Source of the DNA: an uncultured Psychrobacillus sp.
Lineage (GTDB): Bacteria > Bacillota > Bacilli > Bacillales_A > Planococcaceae
Direction of reading: 5' to 3'
NCBI GenBank assembly: GCA_934234185.1
Contig: CAKQHO010000046.1
Span: forward strand, 1-22,879
Length of the DNA stretch: 22,879 nt
The notes beneath the pieces are model-generated. The model searched no databases. It was not told where the DNA came from and saw nothing but the letters and a program-made list of their open reading frames with translations. The position numbers were made by a program, and so were the translations under genes. This document shows positions 6,274-13,871 of this stretch, in pieces (position 1 is the first letter of the stretch; every line of letters starts with the position of its first letter).

Positions 6274-7947
6274 CTATATTTCAATGATAATAGGTAATAT
6301 CATTGGTTTACGTTTGGTTTTCGAGTATAGCAGATTCTCTACGGTTTTTTTAACATTTTGCTTGAGCACTCGTTGATTCAGGTTATTTTGGCTTGCTTTA
6401 TTGACCGCGCTCACCACCTGTTGATTGACAGATTGAATCAAATCCTCCGAATCTGCTCCGTAGATCAGTCCACGAGAAATCGTATCTGGCGAGCTTACAA
6501 GTTGACCATTTGATTTGCTAATAGTCATGATGATCACTATCATCCCATCTCTTGCAAGTTGCTTGCGATCTCGAAGAATAATTTCACCAACATCGCCTAT
6601 TCCTAGCCCATCCACATACACATCTCCGGCATCCACTGACCGGGTTTGTAAGACCTCTTGTTCACTCATGATGTCTACTACATCTCCATTTTTCAGGAGA
6701 AAGATATTTTGCTTCTTCACACCAAGAGATTGTGCCATCTGTCGATGAATATGAAGCATACGATATTCTCCGTGGATTGGAATAAAGTACTTTGGCTTCA
6801 TGAGTGCAAGCATCAGCTTTAAATCCTCCTGATAGCCGTGACCGGATACATGCATTCCAGTGATGCTACCTGAGCCATAGATGACATTTGCGCCCAGCTT
6901 AAACAGATTATCTACTATTCGGGAAATACTTTTTTCATTCCCAGGAATCGGACCTGCTGCAAAAATGACAGTGTCATCCTGTAGTACCTCAATATCTCGG
7001 AAGCTAGAGGTAGCTAGTCTTGATAATGCTGCCATCGGTTCACCTTGTCCGCCAGTACATAAAATAGTAACCTTCTCTGGAGGAAGAGCTTGCACTTGCC
7101 GCGTCTCAATGAGTATATCCTCCGGCAAATCCAAGTAGCCTCTCTCTGCAGCAACAGCTACGACATTCACCATACTTCTTCCAACTAATGCAACTCTTCT
7201 GTTTGTCTTGATTGAGGCATTTATAACCTGTTGTACCCGGTCCACATTGGAGGCAAACGTAGTGACAAATATTTTGCCTGTTGCTTTTCGAAACTCCTCT
7301 TCTAGGTGGTCTGTTATCCTCGCTTCGGATGGAGTAGACCCTGGTCGCTCCGCGTTGGTGCTCTCAGATAGCAGCAGCAATACACCGTTTTCTCCTAGCT
7401 GAGCCATCTTATGAATATTTGGGTATTCTTTATCTACCGGAGTCCAATCGAATTTAAAATCGCCTGTATGAACGATTGTTCCATGCATGGTATGGAATGC
7501 TATACCCAGACAATCGGGAATACTATGATTCACTTTAAAGAAGGTAGTTCGGATGGTGCCAAGCCTTAATACAGAATCCTCGTCAATCATAAATAGCTGA
7601 GTATCTCTTAAGAGACCATGCTCCTTCAATTTGATTTCAATCAACCCAAGCGTCAGATTTGTCGCATAGATTGGGACCTTTAACTGCTTTAAAAAATATG
7701 GGATTGCACCGATATGATCTTCATGTCCATGGGTGATGACCATCGCGCGAATCTTATCTTTATTCTCCTTCAAATAGGTGATATCAGGGATGATTAAATC
7801 AATACCTGGAAGTGATTCATCTGGAAACATGGCACCGCAATCAATGATGACAATATCATCATCCGATTGAATGACATACATATTTTTTCCTATTTCATTA
7901 ACGCCACCTAGTGGAAAGACTGAAACAGTAGATTTACTTGGACTCAT
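6274..7947 (-). CDS. rnj: Ribonuclease J family protein (metallo-beta-lactamase/beta-CASP)
   Basis: This full-length 557-residue RNase J has endo- and 5'-3' exoribonuclease folds used in Gram-positive mRNA decay and rRNA processing. The zinc-binding motif is intact: HGHEDH (73-78), H141 in HSIPD, D163 in HTGDF and H392 in HGEYR. The beta-CASP motif HVSGHG is at 366-371 and the C-terminal KTKRKPMILPIIIE signature is present. B. subtilis J2 has a degraded first motif (HGHDEN), so this protein is active-site-complete like J1. Its text is nevertheless clearly different from J1 and shares features with both (for example NAERPGSTPSEA as in J2). It is therefore probably an extra paralogue, but the class needs a tree. 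The ATG follows AAGGAGG. A small Fe-S protein gene follows 16 bases later. Confidence 0.92.
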   Translation of the reverse strand: MSPSKSTVSVFPLGGVNEIGKNMYVIQSDDDIVIIDCGAMFPDESLPGIDLIIPDITYLKENKDKIRAMVITHGHEDHIGAIPYFLKQLKVPIYATNLTLGLIEIKLKEHGLLRDTQLFMIDEDSVLRLGTIRTTFFKVNHSIPDCLGIAFHTMHGTIVHTGDFKFDWTPVDKEYPNIHKMAQLGENGVLLLLSESTNAERPGSTPSEARITDHLEEEFRKATGKIFVTTFASNVDRVQQVINASIKTNRRVALVGRSMVNVVAVAAERGYLDLPEDILIETRQVQALPPEKVTILCTGGQGEPMAALSRLATSSFRDIEVLQDDTVIFAAGPIPGNEKSISRIVDNLFKLGANVIYGSGSITGMHVSGHGYQEDLKLMLALMKPKYFIPIHGEYRMLHIHRQMAQSLGVKKQNIFLLKNGDVVDIMSEQEVLQTRSVDAGDVYVDGLGIGDVGEIILRDRKQLARDGMIVIIMTISKSNGQLVSSPDTISRGLIYGADSEDLIQSVNQQVVSAVNKASQNNLNQRVLKQNVKKTVENLLYSKTKRKPMILPIIIEI

Positions 7948-8035
7948 CTTGATTTCCTCCTTCTAATTCCTATTTTCAGTATGACCTAGCAGATATTTTT
8001 TATAAGGGTAACATAGAAGATTACTTAGATAAAAT

Positions 8036-8063
8036 TTGACGCAATAGTAACGCATGATAAATA
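8036..8063 (+). promoter_or_regulatory. Candidate sigma-A promoter of manganese catalase
   Basis: TTGACG (8036-8041), a 16-base spacer and TAAATA (8058-8063) lie about 50 bases before the catalase ATG. The -35 is good, the -10 is fair. Confidence 0.45.
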
Positions 8064-8071
8064 CCTATCAT
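8054..8071. repeat. Inverted repeat over the catalase -10 (operator candidate)
   Basis: ATGATA (8054-8059), six bases, TATCAT (8066-8071): a perfect 6+6 dyad that covers the proposed -10. This is the place a repressor would bind. It does not match the PerR box as I know it. Confidence 0.4.
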
Positions 8072-8111
8072 AGGCTAAAGATGTAATGAGAAGAGAAGAT
8101 GGAGGGAACGC

Positions 8112-8969
8112 ATGTTTTACCATGTAAAGGAACTACAATACCATGCAAAGCCGGAAAAACCAGATCCGTTTTTTGCTAACAAGCTCCAAGAGGTGCTAGG
8201 CGGACAGTTTGGGGAAATTTCGGTGGCTTTACAATATTTGTTTCAAGGCTGGAATGTACGCGGAGATGGAAAATATAAGGACTTACTGATGGATACGGGT
8301 ACCGAGGAGCTAGCGCATATCGAAATGCTATGTACGATGATAGCAAGATTGCTTGACGGTGCTCCAGTAGAGACTGTGGAAAAGGCTGCAAAGGACCCTA
8401 TCATGGCTGCAATTTTGGGAGGGATGAACCCTCAGCATGTCATTGTTTCGGGACTTGGCGCTATGCCGGCAGACAGTGTAGGGAATAGATGGCATGCAGG
8501 ATACATTGCAGCAAGCGGAAACCTGCTAGCAGATTTTCGTGCAAATCTAAATGCAGAATCTCAAGGAAGATTACAGGTTTGCCGCTTATATGAAATGACG
8601 GATGACCGAGGAGTGAAGGATATGCTTTCCTGGCTGATTGCACGTGATACGATGCATCAGAATCAGTGGATAGCAGCTATTAAAGAGCTAGAGGCAAAAG
8701 AGAATGTAGTAGTACCAAGCACGTTCCCAAAAAGCTTGGAGAAACGAGAGGTATCTTATACGCTTTTCAACTATTCTCAAGGAAACGAAAGTGCAGAGGG
8801 TAGATGGGCATCAGGGCCAAGCATGGACGGAGAAGGTGTATTCAATTATGTAGAATACCCAGTTCCATTCGCGGGTAAGCCAAAACTGAAGCCTGCTCCA
8901 CCCGAGGTATACGATACCCCACCAAGCGTGTTGAAGGATGGCGGAGGCTTACCTCCAAACTTTATGTAA
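8112..8969 (+). CDS. Manganese catalase (non-haem, di-manganese)
   Basis: This 285-residue catalase splits hydrogen peroxide into water and oxygen at a di-manganese site. The four-helix ferritin-like core carries the expected ligands: E35, E66 and H69 (in EELAH, 65-69), E149 and H182, with the family's usual spacing. The C-terminal tail (about 205-285) with the WASGPSMDGEG motif and the proline-rich end ending GGGLPPNFM is the normal family tail. GGAGGG (8101-8106) gives a confident ATG. It is a single-gene unit, with a promoter and operator candidate upstream and a terminator immediately downstream. In Bacillus such proteins serve oxidative defence and are often produced in stationary phase or sporulation; the sequence does not show which applies here. 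Confidence 0.93.
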   Translation: MFYHVKELQYHAKPEKPDPFFANKLQEVLGGQFGEISVALQYLFQGWNVRGDGKYKDLLMDTGTEELAHIEMLCTMIARLLDGAPVETVEKAAKDPIMAAILGGMNPQHVIVSGLGAMPADSVGNRWHAGYIAASGNLLADFRANLNAESQGRLQVCRLYEMTDDRGVKDMLSWLIARDTMHQNQWIAAIKELEAKENVVVPSTFPKSLEKREVSYTLFNYSQGNESAEGRWASGPSMDGEGVFNYVEYPVPFAGKPKLKPAPPEVYDTPPSVLKDGGGLPPNFM

Positions 8970-8970
8970 G

Positions 8971-8994
8971 GACCAAGTTTTCTTGGTCTTTTTT
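8971..8994. terminator. Terminator between catalase and lipoprotein genes
   Basis: GACCAAG (8971-8977), TTTT loop, CTTGGTC (8982-8988), then TTTTTT. It starts just after the catalase stop. On the - strand it lies just past the lipoprotein stop, without a T-run as good. Confidence 0.88.
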
Positions 8995-9002
8995 CTTTAT
9001 AA

Positions 9003-9719
9003 CTATCTAATCCCGCCTGAAAATTCATGTTGTTTTTTATCCAATTGCTTTGCCCACTCACTATTATTCCAAATTTCAGGATTATTAACCGCCTCGTTTT
9101 CTCCGCGTACTAGGAAGTCGTAACTGTCCTTTCCACCAGTATACCAATCCACGATGACTAGCTTCCCGTTAACGTTACGAACTAGAAACTCAGTTGCTTC
9201 ACCTCTACCACTTTGGTCATCCCACTTTACTTCGACAGGCAAATTTACATAAAGGTATCCACCCGCATTATCGTCTGTAAACTTGACTACCCAATCTACT
9301 TCCTGATTGTCTACCACACCTTCCAGTGGATAATCGTTAATATTATGTTTATTAAATAGGTCAAAATGATAGTTAATTTTCGTTTCCGTATACCGTTTGA
9401 GGTTTTCGTTTTGGATAAAAGCTCCCAAGTCAATTTCCGAGCCGTTCCAAATTGCTTTATAGTAGTCAGTCAGTGCCCTCATACATAATGCATAAGCCGT
9501 TTCTGAATCCTCTAGTGATAGCTCATCTATCTTTTTAGATATGTAGTCGGGAGGTGCTTGTAACTCATTCTCCTCGTTCGATTCTTTCATTAGCGTAACT
9601 GCTTCACTTTCTTTATTTTCGTCCAAGACTTCTAATTTGGTTGCTTCTTCTTTGCCTATGGGCTCTTCACATGCACTTAGAATAAATAAGAGTGCCACTA
9701 AGAGAACACTATGTTTCAT
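9003..9719 (-). CDS. Secreted lipoprotein, function unknown
   Basis: This 238-residue protein has a lipoprotein signal peptide: MKHS, a hydrophobic stretch, and lipobox LSAC with Cys17. The mature protein is therefore probably lipid-anchored on the outer face of the membrane. Residues 18-60 are acidic and low-complexity (Glu/Lys/Asn-rich), a flexible spacer typical of Bacillus lipoproteins. The rest (about 65-238) is a globular domain that I do not recognise; it ends in a Trp-rich segment. The ATG at 9719 is chosen because GGAGGAG precedes it; the in-frame ATG at 9737 would put the ribosome binding site inside the coding region. It is a single gene, convergent with the catalase. Confidence 0.78.
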   Translation of the reverse strand: MKHSVLLVALLFILSACEEPIGKEEATKLEVLDENKESEAVTLMKESNEENELQAPPDYISKKIDELSLEDSETAYALCMRALTDYYKAIWNGSEIDLGAFIQNENLKRYTETKINYHFDLFNKHNINDYPLEGVVDNQEVDWVVKFTDDNAGGYLYVNLPVEVKWDDQSGRGEATEFLVRNVNGKLVIVDWYTGGKDSYDFLVRGENEAVNNPEIWNNSEWAKQLDKKQHEFSGGIR

Positions 9720-9811
9720 AGTTTCTCCTCCATTCATGTTTTATTCAGACAAAATCACTTTTCTTATATAGCTAGACGAATAAACACCTTTTTTCGTTAC
9801 AATATTTTCTA

Positions 9812-9817
9812 TATAAT
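9812..9817 (+). promoter_or_regulatory. Perfect TATAAT -10 box before the broken GNAT gene
   Basis: TATAAT sits 50 bases before the ATG at 9867. The -35 region is only a T-run, so support is modest. Confidence 0.35.
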
Positions 9818-9866
9818 AAAAGAAATGATTTTCAAATATTCTGAAGAATATAGGAGACCTAGTAGG

Positions 9867-10349
9867 ATGATTATTCGGCAAATGGAGGAGAAAGATTTAC
9901 AAAGCGTATTAGAAATTTATAAAGAAGGGCTGCAAACAGGGATAGCAACATTTGAAACGGAAGCTCCATCTATCTAGGACTGGGATAAGGGTCATCATCC
10001 TATTTTACGGTTTGTGGCTGAGGAGCAGGGTAAGGTTATCGGATGGGTCACCATTTCTCCAGTGTCTAGTAGACAAGTGTATAGAGGAGTGGCAGAGGTA
10101 AGTGTTTATGTGAGTGATGCCGCTAAAGGAAAAGGCGTAGCTACGCTTCTAATGGAAAAATTGATCGTAGATAGTGAGAAAGAAGGATATTGGACATTGC
10201 AGTCCTCCATCTCCTCTAAGAACGAGGCTAGTATTTCATTGCATAAAAAGGTTGGCTTCAGAGTGGTTGGAATCAGGGAAAAGATAGGGAAGCGGGACGG
10301 GCAGTGGCAGGATACCGTGTTGCTAGAAAGAAGAAGCAAGTTTATCTAG
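9867..10349 (+). pseudogene. GNAT acetyltransferase (phosphinothricin/YwnH-type) with in-frame stop
   Basis: One frame from 9867 to 10349 encodes a complete GNAT of about 160 residues, similar to the phosphinothricin N-acetyltransferase group (YwnH-like). It is interrupted by a single TAG at 9975-9977 (codon 37). The N-terminal piece has the family start (RQMEEKDLQSVLEIYKEG...ATFETEAPS). The rest resumes directly in the same frame with DWDKGHHP, then VAEEQGKVIGW, the acetyl-CoA loop KGKGVA and the KNEASISLHKKVGF helix. There is no frameshift, so this is one nonsense change at a place where relatives usually have Trp. A restart within the second part would lack the N-terminal strand. The locus is 13 bases upstream of an aldo/keto reductase with its own GGAGG site. 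A sequencing error or read-through is possible. Confidence 0.8.
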
Positions 10350-10362
10350 AGGAGGTTATACA

Positions 10363-11205
10363 ATGAAATTCATCCATTTCGGCTTACAGGAGGTTCCTCC
10401 CATTGGGATGGGGACCTGGCATATGGGGGAAAACGATAGTAATAGTAAGGAAGAAATCAAAGCGCTGCGCACCGGTATTGAGCATGGCTTGACGCTTATT
10501 GATACAGCTGAAATGTATGGGGAGGGACTGGCGGAGAGTCTTGTAGGAGAAGCTATAAAGACATACAGAAGAGAAGAGCTGACCATCGTCACTAAGGTAT
10601 TTCCTTGGAATGGGGGGAGTAATAATGTTCGGACAAGTCTAGAAAACAGCTTGAAGAGATTACAAACCGAATACGTTGATATGTACCTCCTACATTGGCG
10701 GGGAGAGATTCCGCTCGAGGAGACGGTAGATGCCTTTGAACAGCTAAAGAAGGAAGGAAAAATAAGAGCATGGGGTGTATCCAATTTCGATGTGTCCGAC
10801 ATGGAGGTAGTAACAGCTATCTCCAACAGCTGTGCTACCAACCAAGTGCTTTATAATTTGAGCAGCCGCGGAACGGAATTTGACCTTCAGCCATGGATGA
10901 ACAAGAAGCAGATGCCCATGATGGCATACACACCACTTGGCCAAGGAGATACACTTCATGCAGGCTTCCGTCAAAATACAGTCTTACAGGAAATAGCAGA
11001 TCGACACGAGTGTAGCATCTTCCAGCTGTTGCTTGCATGGACAATACGTAGCGGCAATGTGATCGCAATTCCTCAATCTAGCAATAAAGAGCATGTAGTG
11101 GCAAATGCTGAAGCAATCAATATAACACTCTCTCAGGAAGACTTAGAGAAAATGAATAAAGAATATCCCGCTCCAAGTCATAAGGTTCCACTTGAAGAGC
11201 TATAA
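10363..11205 (+). CDS. Aldo/keto reductase
   Basis: This 280-residue NADPH-dependent reductase of the aldo/keto reductase (TIM barrel) superfamily reduces aldehydes and ketones in the cytosol. The full catalytic tetrad is visible: D47 and Y52 in DTAEMYGEG, K78 in VTKVFPW and H111 in LLHW. The cofactor regions WGVSNFD (around 136-142) and IPQSSNKEHVVANAEA (around 234-250) are also present. It resembles YeaE-like members of the family. The ATG is preceded by AGAGGAGG. Upstream, 13 bases away, is the broken acetyltransferase, so the two were probably co-transcribed and perhaps served one detoxification task. The physiological substrate is unknown. Confidence 0.9.
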   Translation: MKFIHFGLQEVPPIGMGTWHMGENDSNSKEEIKALRTGIEHGLTLIDTAEMYGEGLAESLVGEAIKTYRREELTIVTKVFPWNGGSNNVRTSLENSLKRLQTEYVDMYLLHWRGEIPLEETVDAFEQLKKEGKIRAWGVSNFDVSDMEVVTAISNSCATNQVLYNLSSRGTEFDLQPWMNKKQMPMMAYTPLGQGDTLHAGFRQNTVLQEIADRHECSIFQLLLAWTIRSGNVIAIPQSSNKEHVVANAEAINITLSQEDLEKMNKEYPAPSHKVPLEEL

Positions 11206-11305
11206 AATCCGATAACGACTAAAAGATGTTTGTGCAATTCACTAGATGGAAAGCAAGCTAAAGAATTCTATCCCTTATTTCAAGAGATTCCTCCCCTTTA
11301 CGAAA

Positions 11306-11322
11306 GTTTCAATTTTTGAAAC
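11306..11322. repeat. Inverted repeat upstream of the AIM24 gene
   Basis: GTTTCAA (11306-11312), TTT, TTGAAAC (11316-11322): a perfect 7-bp dyad about 50 bases before the AIM24 start. There is no T-run, so it is more likely an operator than a terminator. Nothing else is obvious in 11206-11361. Confidence 0.35.
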
Positions 11323-11370
11323 ATAGAGTTCTAACTTTCCGTATATGTTAGTAAGAAAGGGGTGGTCAGA

Positions 11371-12063
11371 ATGAATCGATATTCGATAGCAGAATTTTTA
11401 CGCAAAACGGAGCAGGTGGACAAAGGACAGGGCTTATTTGAGCTTGAGACAGACCGTATGCTAGAAGTGAACCTGGATGGACTAGTTTGGGCAAAGGCAG
11501 GCTCCATGGTGGCTTATGAGGGCCGTATTAAATTTGAGCGCGAGGGAATCTTAGAGCATGGCGTAGGAGCAATGTTCAAGAAAGCACTGACTGGCGAAGG
11601 TGCCTCTCTCATGAAGGCCAACGGAAACGGCAAGCTGTATCTTGCAGATAGCGGGAAAAAGGTTATCGTACTTCATTTACAGGGTGAAGCCATTTATGTG
11701 AACGGTAATGATCTTCTAGCATTTGAGCCCTCTGTCAAGCATACTATTAAGCTGATGAGGAGGATCGCGGGCATGATGGCGGGAGGTCTATTTAATGTAA
11801 GATGCCAAGGCACTGGTATGATTGCCATTACCTCTCATTATGACCCACTAACTTTACGTGTAACACCAGGGAAGCCGGTAATTACTGATCCTAACGCGAC
11901 CATTGCCTGGTCAGGAAGTCTCCAACCAGAGTTTCAGACAGATATAAGCTTCAAGACCTTCGTAGGGAGAGGGAGCGGTGAATCTATCCAGATGCGTTTT
12001 GAAGGTGAAGGCTTTGTCATCGTGCAGCCATACGAGGAGGTTTATTATCAGGGGCAGGGCTAA
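11371..12063 (+). CDS. AIM24 family protein
   Basis: This 230-residue protein belongs to the AIM24 family (named after a yeast mitochondrial protein), a beta-rich fold widespread in bacteria. The family marks seen are VWAKAGSMVAYEG near residues 35-47, GEG.SLMKANG near 74-83 and the second repeat-like half ending near GRGSGESIQMRFEGEGFVIVQP. The ATG at 11371 is preferred because AAAGGGGTGG lies about 5 bases before it; an in-frame GTG at 11362 falls in that site. No signal peptide or membrane segment is visible. The downstream small anchored protein begins 21 bases after its stop and is probably in the same operon. The biochemical role of bacterial AIM24 proteins is not established. Confidence 0.88.
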   Translation: MNRYSIAEFLRKTEQVDKGQGLFELETDRMLEVNLDGLVWAKAGSMVAYEGRIKFEREGILEHGVGAMFKKALTGEGASLMKANGNGKLYLADSGKKVIVLHLQGEAIYVNGNDLLAFEPSVKHTIKLMRRIAGMMAGGLFNVRCQGTGMIAITSHYDPLTLRVTPGKPVITDPNATIAWSGSLQPEFQTDISFKTFVGRGSGESIQMRFEGEGFVIVQPYEEVYYQGQG

Positions 12064-12084
12064 TAGCTTGGAGGAGGTACAAGA

Positions 12085-12429
12085 ATAACAAGTAATGCGA
12101 AAATAGGGATCCTTCTATCCCTTACCTTGTTTTGCCTTTATATGTATGAAAGAGCGGATTCAACAGATAGGGAGCACATATCAGTTGTTTCCACAGAAGC
12201 AGTGGCTCTCTCTCATTTGAAGGAACAACTGCACGGTATCTATGTAGGTATTGACGTGAAAACTACCTCTGATAAAGAACTGGTCATACAATTTGTAGGG
12301 GATGAGGAATATTTTTATTCGGTAAAAAAGGATTTAGAGAGAGTAATAGATAAGGTAATTAAAACACCTGCATTAAGCGAATACACAGTGGTTTTTCATA
12401 GATGGGAATTTATTGAAAAGAGCAAATAA
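12085..12429 (+). CDS. Small membrane-anchored protein with apparent ATA start, function unknown
   Basis: This protein of about 114 residues has an N-terminal hydrophobic helix (about residues 6-21, KIGILLSLTLFCLYMY) and a soluble tail that I do not recognise. The only good ribosome binding site is GGAGGAGGT at 12070-12078, and 6 bases after it is ATA (12085-12087). The in-frame alternatives are TTG at 12127 and ATG at 12142, which have no ribosome binding site and would cut through or remove the helix. The reading frame is stopped by TAG at 12064-12066, so no ATG/GTG/TTG start lies between that stop and 12127. The simplest reading is a gene whose ATG has become ATA and which may now be poorly translated. 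It lies 21 bases after the AIM24 gene and before a terminator. Confidence 0.6.
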   Translation: MTSNAKIGILLSLTLFCLYMYERADSTDREHISVVSTEAVALSHLKEQLHGIYVGIDVKTTSDKELVIQFVGDEEYFYSVKKDLERVIDKVIKTPALSEYTVVFHRWEFIEKSK

Positions 12430-12439
12430 CATCAGTTTT

Positions 12440-12488
12440 GGAAGTGCAATTAGGAAACTAACTCGCACTTCCTTTTTTGCTGTTGCAT
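12440..12488 (+). terminator. Terminator of the AIM24 operon
   Basis: GGAAGTGC (12440-12447) / GCACTTCC (12475-12482) encloses a second stem TTAG-GAAA-CTAA, and TTTTTT follows. Confidence 0.88.
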
Positions 12489-12635
12489 GAACATTTATAT
12501 TCTATAAGGAGTGTCTTTTAGATTTATTAAACAAACGAGGCAGGATAGTGAAAGAAGGATTTAATAATAAATTAGTAGAAGATAGATGATAAGGTTAGTT
12601 AACAAGAAGGCTATCAAATTTAAAGTGGTGATAAT

Positions 12636-13241
12636 ATGACTGATAAAACGATTAAAGGTAGTAATGATTTTGAACGATTGGTTAAGCTAATCAATTCAGT
12701 TCCCTCTAAACAATCAACTTTGTTAATTGGGATAGATGGCTGTGGAGGTTCAGGGAAAAGTACACTCGCTAGTAAGTTAAAAGGTAGATTATTAAATACA
12801 ACTGTTGTGCATATGGACGACTTCTATTTACCCTCTTCACAAATTCTAAAAATATCACCGACGAATAAGCTCATTGGTGCTGATTATGATTGGAGGCGTG
12901 TTTTAAATCAGGTTCTCGAACCTGTAGCGCAAAATAAAGAAGGATATTATCAGCGATATGATTGGGTAAGGGATGTTTTAGCAGAGTGGCATACTGTTCC
13001 AGTTGGAGGAATTGTCATAATAGAAGGTGTATATGCATTGCGGCAGGAATTTTTTAACAAATATGATTTTACAGTATGGGTTGAATGTCCACGAGAAACA
13101 CGGCTTTTACGAGGTATTGAAAGAGACGGAGAAACAGCACGTGATATGTGGGAAAAAAATTGGATGTTATCAGAGGACGTTTATGTTGAAACATACAAAC
13201 CTTACGAAAGAGCTGAATTAATAGTAAGTGGTATTGAGTAA
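12636..13241 (+). CDS. P-loop kinase, uridine kinase-like
   Basis: This 201-residue P-loop phosphotransferase has Walker A GCGGSGKS (35-42) and the motif HMDDFYLP just after the second strand, as in uridine kinase/phosphoribulokinase-like proteins where the Asp binds substrate or metal. A DYDW motif and the strand VIIEGVYAL (a Walker-B-like region) follow, then ERDGE and a lid-like arginine region. The family phosphorylates nucleosides or similar small molecules; the exact substrate cannot be told, and annotation as uridine kinase is a family-level guess. The ATG has only a weak GTGGTG site. It stands alone with terminator-separated neighbours upstream and the start of the small-gene run downstream. 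Confidence 0.8.
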   Translation: MTDKTIKGSNDFERLVKLINSVPSKQSTLLIGIDGCGGSGKSTLASKLKGRLLNTTVVHMDDFYLPSSQILKISPTNKLIGADYDWRRVLNQVLEPVAQNKEGYYQRYDWVRDVLAEWHTVPVGGIVIIEGVYALRQEFFNKYDFTVWVECPRETRLLRGIERDGETARDMWEKNWMLSEDVYVETYKPYERAELIVSGIE

Positions 13242-13333
13242 ATATTAGGGAGAAGGCTATGTTAATAAGTATTATTTCTTAAAACAAACGACACTGGTTT
13301 TGAAAACGTTAAAGTAAAGGGAGAGACTCCTAC

Positions 13334-13714
13334 ATGCGTAAAAATGTAATCATTATTTCATTAAGTGCTCTTTTGACCCTGATTTTCTTCTATATGAATT
13401 TTGCGAAGAGCGTGGAACATGAAGTATTATCGAGTGAAGATTTCCCTGTTTTTATACAAAATGCTATTGGGGACAATCACAACAAAAAAGGGTTTAGTGT
13501 ATTTCAAGATGAAAAGAACACATTTATTTACTATAATAGCAATTCAGTTTCGAATGAATATATAACGACCGATTTAGATTTAAAATATAAAGCTGGTAAG
13601 TATGTTGCTACCGCAACAGTCAAACCAGCTGTAAATACACCAATTACTGAAAGATTAATTAAACTTAGTAAGATATTAGACAAAGATCTCCTTCTAAAGG
13701 TAAATATTAAGTAA
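13334..13714 (+). CDS. Small anchored or secreted protein, function unknown
   Basis: This 126-residue protein has no recognised family. A short basic N-terminus (MRKN) and a hydrophobic helix (about 4-22) look like a signal anchor or an uncleaved signal peptide; there is no lipobox. The remainder is polar and rich in beta-type stretches with no cysteines, so it probably faces outside the cell. GGGAG lies about 10 bases before the ATG. It is separated from the kinase by 92 bases and from the next gene by a short hairpin region. I cannot suggest a function from sequence. Confidence 0.65.
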   Translation: MRKNVIIISLSALLTLIFFYMNFAKSVEHEVLSSEDFPVFIQNAIGDNHNKKGFSVFQDEKNTFIYYNSNSVSNEYITTDLDLKYKAGKYVATATVKPAVNTPITERLIKLSKILDKDLLLKVNIK

Positions 13715-13751
13715 TTGGAAGATAAACAACAAACGGGTGTGTGGAACCAAG

Positions 13752-13783
13752 AAGGATTAATGTTTTTTAATGTTGAAATCCTT
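13752..13783 (+). terminator. Weak terminator-like hairpin
   Basis: AAGGATT (13752-13758) and AATCCTT (13777-13783) can pair around an 18-base loop; the T-tract after it is poor (ATTGTTG). A direct repeat TTGAAATC (13774-13781, 13788-13795) overlaps it. Confidence 0.3.
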
Positions 13784-13871
13784 ATTGTTGAAATCGCGCA
13801 TTTTAGTTAAAGAGGAACTTCTGAACCTTGGTTGGATTCTTCACTACTTACATACTTTTAGGAGGCTTATA

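Noticed and set aside
9711..9866. Upstream extension of the broken GNAT frame (from 9711)
   Set aside because: The extra residues are low-complexity Phe/Ile/Arg-rich sequence overlapping the lipoprotein start and promoter; the ATG at 9867 fits the family start.
13027..13221. 64-codon + strand ORF inside the P-loop kinase gene
   Set aside because: It lies in another frame of a well-supported gene and has no ribosome binding site.
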